DNA from: Flavobacterium rhamnosiphilum
GTDB taxonomy: Bacteria; Bacteroidota; Bacteroidia; Flavobacteriales; Flavobacteriaceae
DNA: 64,000 bases
Assembly (NCBI RefSeq): GCF_004349195.1
Contig: NZ_SMLG01000001.1
Coordinates: 744,001-808,000, forward strand
Reading direction: 5' to 3'
The notes under the pieces were generated by a model that worked only from the letters and a program-made list of their open reading frames with translations, was not told where the DNA came from and searched no databases. This document shows positions 1 through 8,460 of this stretch, one piece after another. The position numbers and the translations under genes are program-made. Each line of letters opens with the position of its first letter. The first letter of the stretch is position 1.

Positions 1-35
1 AAATCCGTTTAAGCAATTGATTAAACGGATTTTCT
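1..35 (-). terminator. Rho-independent terminator of sppA
   Basis: A 12-bp stem (1-12 with 21-32) lies just after the sppA stop codon and is followed on the minus strand by a short, imperfect T-run. Confidence 0.75.
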
Positions 36-52
36 AGTGAGTTATAAAGTTC

Positions 53-1813
53 TTACTGAATATTAATTTCAAAAGGCATTAGGGCTTGAACTCCTTTTTG
101 CGCTTGTAATTTTTTTATTTGTTGCATAATTCTATAGTTTTCTTCTCCAATTTCTTCTTTTATAAAATCTTCTTTAGATTTTGCAAAAGGAAGATTAGCT
201 AAAAGATCATTGAAGTTTTTATCGTATTCCGGATAATTTTGGGTGCTGTAGCTTTTTATTTTTGCCAAAGAAGCAGCTTTTGCAATTGCATCATCTAAAC
301 CTCCAATTTTATCTACAAGTCCAATTTTCAGGGCTTCTGAACCTGTCCAGACTCTTCCTTGTGCAATAGCATCAACTTGTGCAAATGTCATTTTTCGACC
401 TTGAGCTACATGCGTAACAAAAGTTTTGTAAATATGTTCAACACCTTCTAATGTAACGGCTTTGAATTTTTCATCAATTGGAACAAAAGGACTATAATTT
501 GCTGAGTTTTGATGTGTTTTAACTTGCTCGGTATGAATTCCTATTTTAGTGGCTAATGGAGTGAAATTAGGTAATATTCCAAAAACGCCAATAGAACCGG
601 TGATTGTATTTTCTTCGGCAAAAATGGTGTTGGCATTACAAGCAATATAATACCCGCCTGAAGCTGCATAATTCCCCATAGAAACGACTACCGGTTTTAT
701 TTTTTTAGTCAATTCAATTTCTCTCCAAATCAAATCTGATGTCAAAGCGCTTCCGCCAGGACTGTCGATGCGAAGTACAATCGCTTTTACATTTTTGTTT
801 TTTCGAGCCTCTTGTAACGAGCGACGCATAGAACCTTCTCCGATGACATTGACATCACCTTCGCCACCCCTAATTTCACCTTGGGCATAAATAATGGCTA
901 TTTCATCTTTACTGTCGAAAGTTTGCGAAGTAGTGGCTACTTTTTGAGCATAATCACAAATAGATACTTTATTGTATTCTTCGTCATTGGCTACTTTAAG
1001 TGCTTTTCGGATGGCGTTGTGGTACACATCTTCATAGGCAACAATGTCAACCAATTTCTGGGATTTTGCCATTTCCGGAGTTCGAGCTAGAAGTCCATTG
1101 GCAATTTCATTCAATTTAGCCACAGATATATTTCTGCTTTTAGAGATGTCACTAGTGATTGAATTCCAAACTGAATTTAATAATGCGGTAGTTTGTTCTC
1201 TGTTGGCATCACTCATTTTATTTTCTAAAAACGGCTCAACAGCACTTTTATATTTTCCATGGCGTATTACTTCCATTTTTAATCCTGATTTTTCCTGAAA
1301 ATCTTTAAAGAACATAAGTTCAGCAGAAAGGCCTTTGAAATCCATATCTCCAACAGGATTTAAGTAAATTGGGCTGGCAACAGAATTTAGATAATATTCT
1401 TTTTGTGAATACGAATTGGCATAAGCCATGACGAATTTACCTGATTTTTTAAAGCTTTCCAGAGCATCTCTTAATGCCTTGCTTTGCGCCATACCTAATG
1501 ACGAAGCATTATTTAGGATAGAAATGCCTTTAATGTCGGCATCCGTTTTTGCTTCTTCAATAGCATTGATAATGTCTGATAAACCTATTTTTTTGTTTTC
1601 TGAAAAAATAGTTACCCAAGGGTCTTTGTATTTTCCGGCATAGTCGTTTCTGATGTCTTCCAAATCCAATTCGATAACAGAATTATTTTTTACCGCAACA
1701 CCTTCAGATTCACCACCAAAAATGGCTCCAATGAGAATAATTCCAAAAAAGAACAACATGAAAAAAACAAAAATACCTATAATGGTAGCTAATACATTTC
1801 CTAAAAATTTCAT
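53..1813 (-). CDS. sppA: Signal peptide peptidase SppA, 67K type
   Basis: Membrane-anchored serine protease of family S49 that degrades cleaved signal peptides and some membrane proteins in the envelope. The 586-residue protein has one N-terminal membrane segment (about residues 8-32) followed by two tandem S49 domains, the long double-domain form as in E. coli. The Ser/Lys dyad can be placed: Lys189 in YKSAVEPF of the first domain and Ser385 in AASGGYY of the second, with the conserved RIDSPGGSA stretch at about 348-356. It is transcribed alone, divergent from folK, and ends at a terminator. The family assignment is firm. The cellular substrates are inferred from the family. Confidence 0.96.
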   Translation of the reverse strand: MKFLGNVLATIIGIFVFFMLFFFGIILIGAIFGGESEGVAVKNNSVIELDLEDIRNDYAGKYKDPWVTIFSENKKIGLSDIINAIEEAKTDADIKGISILNNASSLGMAQSKALRDALESFKKSGKFVMAYANSYSQKEYYLNSVASPIYLNPVGDMDFKGLSAELMFFKDFQEKSGLKMEVIRHGKYKSAVEPFLENKMSDANREQTTALLNSVWNSITSDISKSRNISVAKLNEIANGLLARTPEMAKSQKLVDIVAYEDVYHNAIRKALKVANDEEYNKVSICDYAQKVATTSQTFDSKDEIAIIYAQGEIRGGEGDVNVIGEGSMRRSLQEARKNKNVKAIVLRIDSPGGSALTSDLIWREIELTKKIKPVVVSMGNYAASGGYYIACNANTIFAEENTITGSIGVFGILPNFTPLATKIGIHTEQVKTHQNSANYSPFVPIDEKFKAVTLEGVEHIYKTFVTHVAQGRKMTFAQVDAIAQGRVWTGSEALKIGLVDKIGGLDDAIAKAASLAKIKSYSTQNYPEYDKNFNDLLANLPFAKSKEDFIKEEIGEENYRIMQQIKKLQAQKGVQALMPFEINIQ

Positions 1814-1951
1814 AATTATATTTTTTTAATATGTCGTAAAAAAGATTGAAATGTTACAAATAATTGTTTGTACTTTCTAAGTTTAATTATCAACACAGGA
1901 TACAAATATATTGCTAATTCTAAAATTCTTTTAGTTAATTTGCACCTAATT

Positions 1952-3085
1952 ATGAAATCACAACATCAGGTCATTTTATCTATAGGTAGTAATCAAGGCA
2001 ATCGTTTGGAAAATATCGAACGTTGTTTGGAATTGATACATCAAGAAATTGGTACTGTAATCAAAGTCTCCAGATTATATGAGACTCCAGCTTGGGGTTT
2101 TGAAAGTGATGCTTTTTATAATTGTGCTTTGGTTTTGCATACTTTTAGTTCCGCACATAAAATTCTGTCTCAGGTTTTAAAAATTGAAAAGCGATTGGGT
2201 CGTTTGCGGAATAAAACACATGAGTATCAATCACGCACGATTGATATTGATTTGATTGCTTTCGATTCAGAAATTATTGCTACCGAAAAACTCCAAATTC
2301 CGCATCCCTTAATGCAAAACAGGAATTTTGTTTTGTTGCCCATTCAGGATTTAAATTTAGATTGGAAACATCCTATTCTTCAAAAAAATATTTCGGAATT
2401 ATTGACATTGTCTCCAGATGAAAGTGTTTGTACAGTGGTTCAGAATTTAGTAAATCCTTTGCAGAATATTTCTTTAGAGCAATTTAATTATGTCGCTTTC
2501 GAAGGGAATATCGGAGCGGGAAAAACCACTTTGGTTACGAAAATTTCCGAGGATTTTAATGCGAAAACGGTTCTGGAACGTTTTGCGGACAATCCATTTT
2601 TACCCAAATTTTATAAAGATCAAAACCGATATGCGTTTCCGCTGGAAATGTCATTTCTCGCTGATAGATACCAACAATTGTCTGATGATTTGGCGCAATT
2701 TGATTTGTTTAAAGACTTTCTGGTTGCCGATTATCATATTTTTAAGTCTTTGATTTTTGCCAAAATAACACTGGCCGAAGATGAATATCGTTTGTATCGT
2801 AATCTGTTTGATATCATTTACAGAGAAATGCCAAAACCGGATTTGTATATTTATTTGTATCAAAATTCAGAAAGGCTGTTGCAAAATATTAAGAAACGCG
2901 GCAGAAGCTACGAACAAAAAATTCCGGCCGAATATTTGGATAAAATCAATAGCGGTTATCTGGATTATATTAAATCGCAAACTGATTTGAATGTTTTGAT
3001 TATTGATGTTTCTAATAGGGATTTCGTAAAAAATCAAGAAGATTATCTCTATGTTTTAGATGAAATTAAGAAGAAAATAGACTAA
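1952..3085 (+). CDS. folK: HPPK (FolK) fused to a deoxynucleoside kinase
   Basis: A 377-residue two-domain protein. Residues about 1-160 match 6-hydroxymethyl-7,8-dihydropterin pyrophosphokinase of folate synthesis: SIGSNQGNR near the start, then ETPAWGFE and the RTIDIDLIAF signature. Residues about 180-377 form a deoxynucleoside kinase with P-loop EGNIGAGKTT (about 184-193), an ERFADNPFL motif and a DLYIYL strand. The start is the ATG at 1952. The frame stays open 28 codons upstream, but only from 1952 does the protein begin directly with the HPPK fold. The kinase half probably salvages deoxynucleosides; its base specificity cannot be read from sequence. The gene is single and divergent from sppA. 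There is no sign of frameshift at the domain junction. Confidence 0.93.
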   Translation: MKSQHQVILSIGSNQGNRLENIERCLELIHQEIGTVIKVSRLYETPAWGFESDAFYNCALVLHTFSSAHKILSQVLKIEKRLGRLRNKTHEYQSRTIDIDLIAFDSEIIATEKLQIPHPLMQNRNFVLLPIQDLNLDWKHPILQKNISELLTLSPDESVCTVVQNLVNPLQNISLEQFNYVAFEGNIGAGKTTLVTKISEDFNAKTVLERFADNPFLPKFYKDQNRYAFPLEMSFLADRYQQLSDDLAQFDLFKDFLVADYHIFKSLIFAKITLAEDEYRLYRNLFDIIYREMPKPDLYIYLYQNSERLLQNIKKRGRSYEQKIPAEYLDKINSGYLDYIKSQTDLNVLIIDVSNRDFVKNQEDYLYVLDEIKKKID

Positions 3086-3245
3086 TTTCAGACTTCTTAG
3101 ATTTTTAGACTGTTAGATTTTTTATTCTGGAAAAATTAGATAAGGTGGGTAAGAAATGTAGTGTATTGCTACCTTATTTTTTCGTTTTATCATAATCTAA
3201 GAAGTCTAAAAATCTAACAATCCAATTGTCCAGAAATCCAAAGAT

Positions 3246-3776
3246 CTAATCGTTAAATTGTTTAAATAAATCCCAAACCACAATCCCTGCGCTTACTGAA
3301 ATATTTAAAGAATGTTTAGTGCCTAATTGAGGAATTTCGATGCAACCATCACACAAGGCAACCGCTTCCTGAGAAACTCCATGTACTTCGTTTCCAAATA
3401 CCAAAGCATATTTTCTGCCCTTTTCGATTTTAAAATCTTGGAGAAAAACAGCACTTTCTACTTGTTCTATGGCAAGTGTGGTGGTGTTTTCTTTTTTTAA
3501 TTTTTCAATAACGTCAAGAACATTTTCATTATGTTCCCAAGCGACAGTTTCAGTAGCTCCTAGTGCTGTTTTGTGAATTTCTTTGTTTGGAGGAATGGCA
3601 GTGATACCACACAAATATATTTTTTCAATCAAAAATGCGTCGGCTGTTCTAAAGACGGAACCAATATTATGCAAACTGCGGATATCATCTAATACTAAAA
3701 TCAGGGGTGTTTTTTCAGATTGTTTAAATGCTTCGATAGATTTTCGATCCAGTTCGCTGTTTTCTAGCTTTCTCAT
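3246..3776 (-). CDS. TrmH/SpoU family RNA 2'-O-methyltransferase
   Basis: A 176-residue SAM-dependent SPOUT methyltransferase that methylates the ribose of tRNA or rRNA. The three SpoU motifs are visible: LDDIRSLHNIGSVFRTADAF near residues 29-48, LVFGNEVHGVSQE in the middle, and NISVSAGIVVWDL near the C-terminus. It is shorter than RlmB because it lacks the N-terminal substrate-binding (L30e-like) domain, so it resembles the compact TrmH/TrmL-like forms. The exact target nucleotide cannot be decided. It lies downstream of the DUF1573 gene on the same strand, but a strong terminator lies between them, so it probably has its own promoter. Confidence 0.92.
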   Translation of the reverse strand: MRKLENSELDRKSIEAFKQSEKTPLILVLDDIRSLHNIGSVFRTADAFLIEKIYLCGITAIPPNKEIHKTALGATETVAWEHNENVLDVIEKLKKENTTTLAIEQVESAVFLQDFKIEKGRKYALVFGNEVHGVSQEAVALCDGCIEIPQLGTKHSLNISVSAGIVVWDLFKQFND

Positions 3777-3793
3777 GTTTGTGTAAATTATTC

Positions 3794-3829
3794 AAAAAAA
3801 AAGCTTCCGAAGTTAATGGAAGCTTTTTT
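3794..3829 (-). terminator. Terminator after the DUF1573 gene
   Basis: GC-containing stem AAGCTTCC / GGAAGCTT flanked by A-run and T-run on both sides. It lies 18 bases past the DUF1573 stop on the minus strand and upstream of the SpoU methyltransferase start. Confidence 0.85.
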
Positions 3830-3846
3830 GTGTATTTAGTTAAAAT

Positions 3847-4296
3847 TTAGCTTTTTGAAGGTTCAGCGGCTAAAACATTTCCTTTTATTGTAAGTGTTTT
3901 GGTAGGAACAACAGCATTAGTGGTCAATGTTACTGTTTTATTAAATGGTTGACCTGCTCTTGAAGTGTCATATTTTACTCCAATAACTCCTTTTGCTCCC
4001 GGAGCAATTGGTTCTTTAGGATAAGTAGGAACGGTGCAACCACAAGATCCTTGAGCGTTAGTAATGATTAAAGGTTTGTTACCGTTATTTGTGAAAACAA
4101 ATTCACGTTTACCATCAGAGTTGTATGCAACCGTACCGTAGTCAATAGTTTCAGTTACAAAAACCATTCCTGCACCATTTACTTTTGCAGTAGTAGCTTT
4201 AGTATTAGTAACTTTTAATTTTTTTGAAGTTTCTTGTGCATTAGAAGTAACTGCTCCTAAGACAACTAGCATAGCTAGAGTAATTATTTTTTTCAT
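3847..4296 (-). CDS. Exported DUF1573 domain protein
   Basis: A 149-residue protein with a Sec signal peptide ending near TSNAQ (about residue 21). The rest is a single Ig-like DUF1573 domain, recognised by the GSCGCTVPTYPKEPIAPG stretch (about residues 83-100) and by NKTVTLTTNA. The family is very common in Bacteroidota and its function is not established; the CxC pair may be redox-active or metal-binding, which is inference. It is monocistronic, with a -7 box upstream and a terminator downstream. Confidence 0.9.
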   Translation of the reverse strand: MKKIITLAMLVVLGAVTSNAQETSKKLKVTNTKATTAKVNGAGMVFVTETIDYGTVAYNSDGKREFVFTNNGNKPLIITNAQGSCGCTVPTYPKEPIAPGAKGVIGVKYDTSRAGQPFNKTVTLTTNAVVPTKTLTIKGNVLAAEPSKS

Positions 4297-4321
4297 ATCT
4301 ATTTCGATTTAAAAGTATTTA

Positions 4322-4329
4322 CAAATCTA
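4322..4329 (-). promoter_or_regulatory. Bacteroidota -7 box for the DUF1573 gene
   Basis: On the minus strand this reads TAGATTTG, a match to TAnnTTTG, 26 bases upstream of the ATG. No clear -33 TTG is visible at the standard distance. Confidence 0.45.
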
Positions 4330-4454
4330 AAGAAAAAATAGAAATTATGGATCAAATCTTTCTTAAAAATAGTTTAATTTTTTGAACTCGTTATTTATTT
4401 GTTTTAAAATCTATAAATTCGCTGATAATTTTTCAATTTTAAACAGCAATACAA

Positions 4455-7061
4455 TTGGCATCTAAAGATAAAGTAGTTAAGGAAACTCCGTTAATGAAGC
4501 AGTATAATGAGATAAAAAGAAAGTATCCGGATGCTTGCTTGTTGTTTCGCGTAGGGGATTTTTATGAGACATTTGGAGAAGACGCAGTTCGTGCTTCAAA
4601 AATATTAGGAATTGTCTTAACTAAGCGTGGAGCGGGCTCTGAGACTGAAACAGCGCTGGCTGGTTTTCCACATCATTCCTTGAATACCTATTTACCAAAA
4701 TTAGTCAAAGCGGGACTTCGTGTAGCAATTTGTGACCAGCTCGAAGATCCAAAAATGACTAAAACTATCGTGAAACGTGGTGTTACTGAATTGGTAACTC
4801 CTGGTGTTTCTATGAATGATGAGGTTTTGCAATCTAAAACCAATAACTTTTTAGCGTCCATTTTCTTTGCCAATAAATCAATAGGAATTTCCTTTTTGGA
4901 TGTTTCTACAGGTGAGTTTTTAACGGCGCAAGGAAATGCAGAATATATTGATAAACTGTTGCAGAATTTTAATCCAAGTGAAGTTCTGATTCCCAAAAAT
5001 AATAAAAATGATTTCCGGGAAATTTTCGGAGAGGATTATCATAGTTTTTATCTGGAAGATTGGATTTACAAAGAAGACTACGCATTCGAGACCTTAACCA
5101 AGCACTTTCAAACGGTTTCTTTGAAAGGATTTGGAATCGAAGAATTGAAAGAAGGAATTATTGCTTCGGGAGCCATTTTGTATTATTTATCCGAAACACA
5201 GCATAATAAAGTCCAACATATAACGGCGATTCAGCGTATTGCCGAAGACGCTTACGTCTGGATGGACCGTTTTACGATTCGCAACCTGGAATTGTATCAC
5301 AGTTATAATCCAAACGCGGTGACGCTACTGGATGTTATTGATAAAACGCTTTCGCCAATGGGTGGTCGTTTGTTAAAAAGATGGTTGGCATTGCCGTTGA
5401 AAGACAGTGTTAAAATAAAAAGCCGTCATCAGGTGGTTTCGTATTTAAAAGAAAATCAGGATGTTTTGAAAAACATTCAGAATCAAATCAAGCAAATTTC
5501 TGATTTGGAGCGTTTGATTTCGAAAATTGCAGCCGGAAAAGTATCTCCTCGCGAAGTGATTTATCTGAAAGAATCCTTGGATGCTATTATTCCAATAAAA
5601 GCTTTGGCGTTAGAAAGTCCGCAAGAAGCAGTAAAAGTAATTGGTGACAGTTTGCACAGTTGTGAATTATTGCGTGAAAAAATCAAAACGGTTTTAAATC
5701 AAGATGCTCCTGTGGCGATTGCCAAAGGAAATGCGATTGCCAAAGGAATCAATGCGGAATTAGATGATTTACGGGCGATATCAACTTCCGGAAAGGAATT
5801 CTTGGAAGGAATTGAAAAACGAGAATCACAATTGACGGGGATTTCATCGTTGAAAATTTCCTTTAATAACGTTTTTGGATATTACATCGAAGTTAGGAAT
5901 ATGCACAAAGATAAAGTTCCTGTGGAATGGATTCGAAAACAAACTTTGGTTAATGCAGAGCGTTATATTACGGAGGAATTAAAAGAATATGAAACTAAAA
6001 TCCTGGGTGCCGAAGAGAAAATTCATAAAATAGAAGTAGAATTATTTGAACAATTGGTGAGTTGGATTGCCACGTATATCAAGCCGGTTCAAATGAATGC
6101 TAATTTGGTGGCGCAACTGGATTGTTTGTGTTCTTTTACACAGTTGGCTATCGAAAATAAATACATCTGCCCTGAACTAGACGAAACATTCGAACTGGAA
6201 ATCAAAAACGGAAGACATCCTGTTATCGAAAAACAATTGCCGGTTGGGATGCCTTATATTGCCAATGATGTTTTCTTGGATAGAGAAACGCAACAATTGA
6301 TTATGATAACGGGTCCTAATATGTCTGGAAAGTCAGCTATTTTGCGTCAAACGGCTTTAATTGTGCTCTTGTCTCAAATGGGAAGTTTTGTTCCGGCAGA
6401 CAGCGTTAGAATGGGAATTGTAGATAAAATATTTACCAGAGTAGGAGCGAGTGATAATATTTCGATGGGAGAATCTACTTTTATGGTCGAAATGAATGAA
6501 ACTGCCTCTATCTTGAATAATATTTCCGACAGGAGTTTAGTGCTTTTAGATGAAATTGGAAGAGGAACGAGTACCTATGACGGGATTTCTATTGCATGGG
6601 CAATTGCAGAATTTTTGCATGAACATCCTTCGAAACCGAAGACATTATTTGCAACACATTACCATGAGTTGAATGAAATGAGTGAATCATTGCCTAGAAT
6701 TCAGAATTATAATGTGGCCGTCAAAGAATTGAAAGATACGGTACTTTTTATTCGAAAATTAGTAAAAGGAGGAAGTGCTCATAGTTTTGGAATACATGTG
6801 GCGAAGATGGCCGGAATGCCTCAGATCGTAATTTTGAAAGCGCAAAAGCTTTTAAAGAAATTAGAAAAAAATCATTCCAGCGATGCGCTGAACGGAATTA
6901 AAGCTGCAAAAGACGAAATGCAAATGAGTTTCTTCAATTTAGATGATCCTTTGTTAGAGGAAATCAAAGAAGAGATCATAAGTCTGGATATAAATACCAT
7001 TACTCCTATGGAAGCGCTGATGAAACTCAATGAGATTAAAAGAATGTTGACCAGAAAATAA
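4455..7061 (+). CDS. mutS: DNA mismatch repair protein MutS
   Basis: Mismatch-recognition ATPase of 868 residues, the normal MutS1 length. The mismatch-contacting Phe-x-Glu motif is present as GDFYETFG (F36, E38). The P-loop GPNMSGKS lies near residues 620-627, followed by LLDEIGRGTSTYDG (Walker B) and the THYHEL stretch. The C-terminal tail is the short helical type. The start is unusual: the best N-terminus (ASKDKVVKETPLMKQY) begins at a TTG at 4455. The next in-frame ATG at 4494 would remove 13 residues conserved in flavobacterial MutS as I recall them. The gene is monocistronic, and no MutL lies in the window. Confidence 0.97.
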   Translation: MASKDKVVKETPLMKQYNEIKRKYPDACLLFRVGDFYETFGEDAVRASKILGIVLTKRGAGSETETALAGFPHHSLNTYLPKLVKAGLRVAICDQLEDPKMTKTIVKRGVTELVTPGVSMNDEVLQSKTNNFLASIFFANKSIGISFLDVSTGEFLTAQGNAEYIDKLLQNFNPSEVLIPKNNKNDFREIFGEDYHSFYLEDWIYKEDYAFETLTKHFQTVSLKGFGIEELKEGIIASGAILYYLSETQHNKVQHITAIQRIAEDAYVWMDRFTIRNLELYHSYNPNAVTLLDVIDKTLSPMGGRLLKRWLALPLKDSVKIKSRHQVVSYLKENQDVLKNIQNQIKQISDLERLISKIAAGKVSPREVIYLKESLDAIIPIKALALESPQEAVKVIGDSLHSCELLREKIKTVLNQDAPVAIAKGNAIAKGINAELDDLRAISTSGKEFLEGIEKRESQLTGISSLKISFNNVFGYYIEVRNMHKDKVPVEWIRKQTLVNAERYITEELKEYETKILGAEEKIHKIEVELFEQLVSWIATYIKPVQMNANLVAQLDCLCSFTQLAIENKYICPELDETFELEIKNGRHPVIEKQLPVGMPYIANDVFLDRETQQLIMITGPNMSGKSAILRQTALIVLLSQMGSFVPADSVRMGIVDKIFTRVGASDNISMGESTFMVEMNETASILNNISDRSLVLLDEIGRGTSTYDGISIAWAIAEFLHEHPSKPKTLFATHYHELNEMSESLPRIQNYNVAVKELKDTVLFIRKLVKGGSAHSFGIHVAKMAGMPQIVILKAQKLLKKLEKNHSSDALNGIKAAKDEMQMSFFNLDDPLLEEIKEEIISLDINTITPMEALMKLNEIKRMLTRK

Positions 7062-7130
7062 TTTATTTTGTTTTAAAGTTTACGGTATCAGAACATTAAC
7101 TTTAATCTGTGATTTTTTTATAAAAAAGGC

Positions 7131-7160
7131 TTGTATAATTCAATAAATGTCCTAAATTTG
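7131..7160 (+). promoter_or_regulatory. Promoter of the tRNA-Gly/tRNA-Leu operon
   Basis: TTG at 7131-7133 and TAAATTTG at 7153-7160, separated by 19 bases. This is the canonical Bacteroidota sigma-A spacing, 50 bases upstream of the first tRNA. Confidence 0.75.
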
Positions 7161-7209
7161 CATCCGCAATACGGAACAAGTATCGCGGTTCTTTCTAAGA
7201 ATTGAAAAT

Positions 7210-7285
7210 GCGAAAATAGCTCAGTTGGTAGAGCGCGACCTTGCCAAGGTCGAGGTCGCGGGTTCGAGCCCCGTTTTTCGCTCCA
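7210..7285 (+). tRNA. tRNA-Gly (anticodon GCC)
   Basis: A 76-base cloverleaf: acceptor GCGAAAA pairs with TTTTCGC, anticodon GCC at 7243-7245 sits in a CTTGCCAA-type loop, the T-arm carries GGTTCGAGCC, and the 3' CCA is encoded at 7283-7285. Confidence 0.97.
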
Positions 7286-7297
7286 ACACCACATAAT

Positions 7298-7383
7298 GCT
7301 CGGATGGTGAAATTGGTAGACACGCTGGACTTAAAATCCAGTGAACAGCAATGTTCGTGCGGGTTCAAGTCCCGCTCTGAGTA
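7298..7383 (+). tRNA. tRNA-Leu (anticodon TAA)
   Basis: An 86-base class II tRNA with a long variable arm (GAACAGCAATGTTC region). The anticodon TAA is at 7332-7334. The acceptor stem GCTCGGA/TCTGAGT includes two G-T wobbles, the discriminator is A, and CCA is not encoded. It starts 12 bases after tRNA-Gly, so both are in one transcript. Confidence 0.96.
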
Positions 7384-7385
7384 CT

Positions 7386-7419
7386 AAAAAAGCTTCAAAC
7401 TATGTTTGGAGCTTTTTTT
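7386..7419 (+). terminator. Terminator of the tRNA operon
   Basis: Stem AGCTTCAAAC / GTTTGGAGCT (one G-T pair) followed by a run of seven T, directly after tRNA-Leu. Confidence 0.9.
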
Positions 7420-7529
7420 ATTTATAGGAATTTGTAATTGAGAACAAAAGAGAATTTTACAGAAGTGAATTCTAAGCTCTATGTTTAGAATCTGAAATCT
7501 AAAATCCGCAATCTAAAATCTAAAATTTC

Positions 7530-7877
7530 ATGGGGGCTTTTGTGATCAGTAAAAGATACAACGACGAGTATAAATTTGTTTTCACTTCCAGGAAGGGGAA
7601 GGTTGTTTTTACAAGTTTAAGTTATGAACTCAAGTTTGAGTGTGAAGAAGATATTGAAAAGTTTAAAACAACAATTGAAACCGCTGACTTTTTAAAATTT
7701 AAGTCTTCCGGTGGGAAATTCTATTTTAAATTGATGTTGAAAGGGAATCATTTTGCAACAAGTAGAAAATATACCACATCGTTACGTTTGCAAAAAGGAA
7801 TCGATGAAATTGTGCGATATGGATCAAATTCAGAGGTGTTAGATTTCTCTGGAAATGATTTTATTTTTTCGGATTAA
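7530..7877 (+). CDS. YegP-like DUF1508 protein
   Basis: A 115-residue cytosolic protein without signal peptide. Two degenerate DUF1508 repeats are visible: the first around KRYNDEYKFVFTSRKGKVVFTS (residues 8-29), the second around GGKFYFKLMLKGNHFATS (about 61-78). The family is named after E. coli YegP and has no firm function. It stands alone between the tRNA terminator and a long bidirectional hairpin. Family recognition is good; nothing points to a role. Confidence 0.85.
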   Translation: MGAFVISKRYNDEYKFVFTSRKGKVVFTSLSYELKFECEEDIEKFKTTIETADFLKFKSSGGKFYFKLMLKGNHFATSRKYTTSLRLQKGIDEIVRYGSNSEVLDFSGNDFIFSD

Positions 7878-7901
7878 AGGTTTTTGAATTAATTCGTAAA
7901 T

Positions 7902-7949
7902 AAAAAAAGAGAGTCGTGTAAATTTAATTTACACGACTCTCTTTTTTTA
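7902..7949. terminator. Long terminator hairpin after the DUF1508 gene
   Basis: A near-perfect stem of about 20 bp around AGAGAGTCGTGTAAATT with an A-run before and a T-run after. It would terminate in either direction. Confidence 0.9.
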
Positions 7950-7991
7950 TTTGCACTTCTCCTTCTTAAAGGATTGGAAATGTCGCAAATT

Positions 7992-8026
7992 AAAAAAGCC
8001 ATCTCGCATAGCGGATGGCTTTAAAA
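7992..8026 (-). terminator. Terminator of the Ala-rich lipoprotein gene
   Basis: Stem AAGCCATC / GATGGCTT (extended by weaker pairs) with a six-T run on the minus strand. It lies 22 bases past the stop codon. Confidence 0.85.
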
Positions 8027-8047
8027 TTTTTAGAATTTGAGTTCTAA

Positions 8048-8272
8048 TTATTTTTTTGCAGCTTCAGTAGCAGTTGCAGCAGCTTCAGTAGCAACAGCAG
8101 CAGCAGAATCAACAACAACAGCAGCAGAATCAACTACAGCAGCAGCAGAATCAACAACAGCAGCAGCAGAATCAACTACAGCAGCAGCGTCCTCAGCAGG
8201 AGCATCAGCTTTTTTACATGATACAACAGTCAATACAGCAACAGCAGCTAAACTTAAAAATACTTTTTTCAT
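8048..8272 (-). CDS. Small Ala/Val/Asp-Ser repeat lipoprotein
   Basis: A 74-residue predicted lipoprotein. The signal peptide ends at VVSC (Cys19), followed by KKADAPAEDA. The mature part is four near-identical copies of AAVVDSA (about residues 33-60) that grade into AVATEAA / TATEAA units. This gives an almost uncharged low-complexity chain, with only about one Asp per seven residues. The DNA under it is a GCTGCTG-type tandem repeat. It is monocistronic with its own -7 box and terminator, so it looks expressed. A second small lipoprotein at 14850-15110 has similar size and composition. No function is known to me; a periplasmic spacer or an outer-membrane-associated helix is a guess. Confidence 0.8.
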   Translation of the reverse strand: MKKVFLSLAAVAVLTVVSCKKADAPAEDAAAVVDSAAAVVDSAAAVVDSAAVVVDSAAAVATEAAATATEAAKK

Positions 8273-8309
8273 CTTAATTTAATATAAAAGGTTAATTATT
8301 AATTCGTGG

Positions 8310-8317
8310 CAAAGATA
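8310..8317 (-). promoter_or_regulatory. -7 box of the Ala-rich lipoprotein gene
   Basis: Reads TATCTTTG on the minus strand, a full match to TAnnTTTG, 38 bases before the ATG. No standard -33 element was found. Confidence 0.5.
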
Positions 8318-8460
8318 TAAATTTTTTAATATGTAAAATATTTTTTTATTTTTTTTTTAAAAAATAATATTTTTTGTCAACGCCGAAACAAATTACAATT
8401 ATTATGCCAATTAAGTCAAATAATTAATAAATGCTTTATATCGTTGTTGAGTCCTTGGTT

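Noticed and set aside
8080..8190. Repeat of GCAGCAGCAGAATCAAC-type units, considered as a CRISPR array
   Set aside because: Units are contiguous without spacers and lie in a coding frame.
8037..8282. A plus-strand open frame of 81 codons opposite the Ala-rich lipoprotein gene
   Set aside because: It is the shadow of the repeat on the other strand; the minus-strand frame has a lipobox, promoter box and terminator, and the plus frame has none of these.
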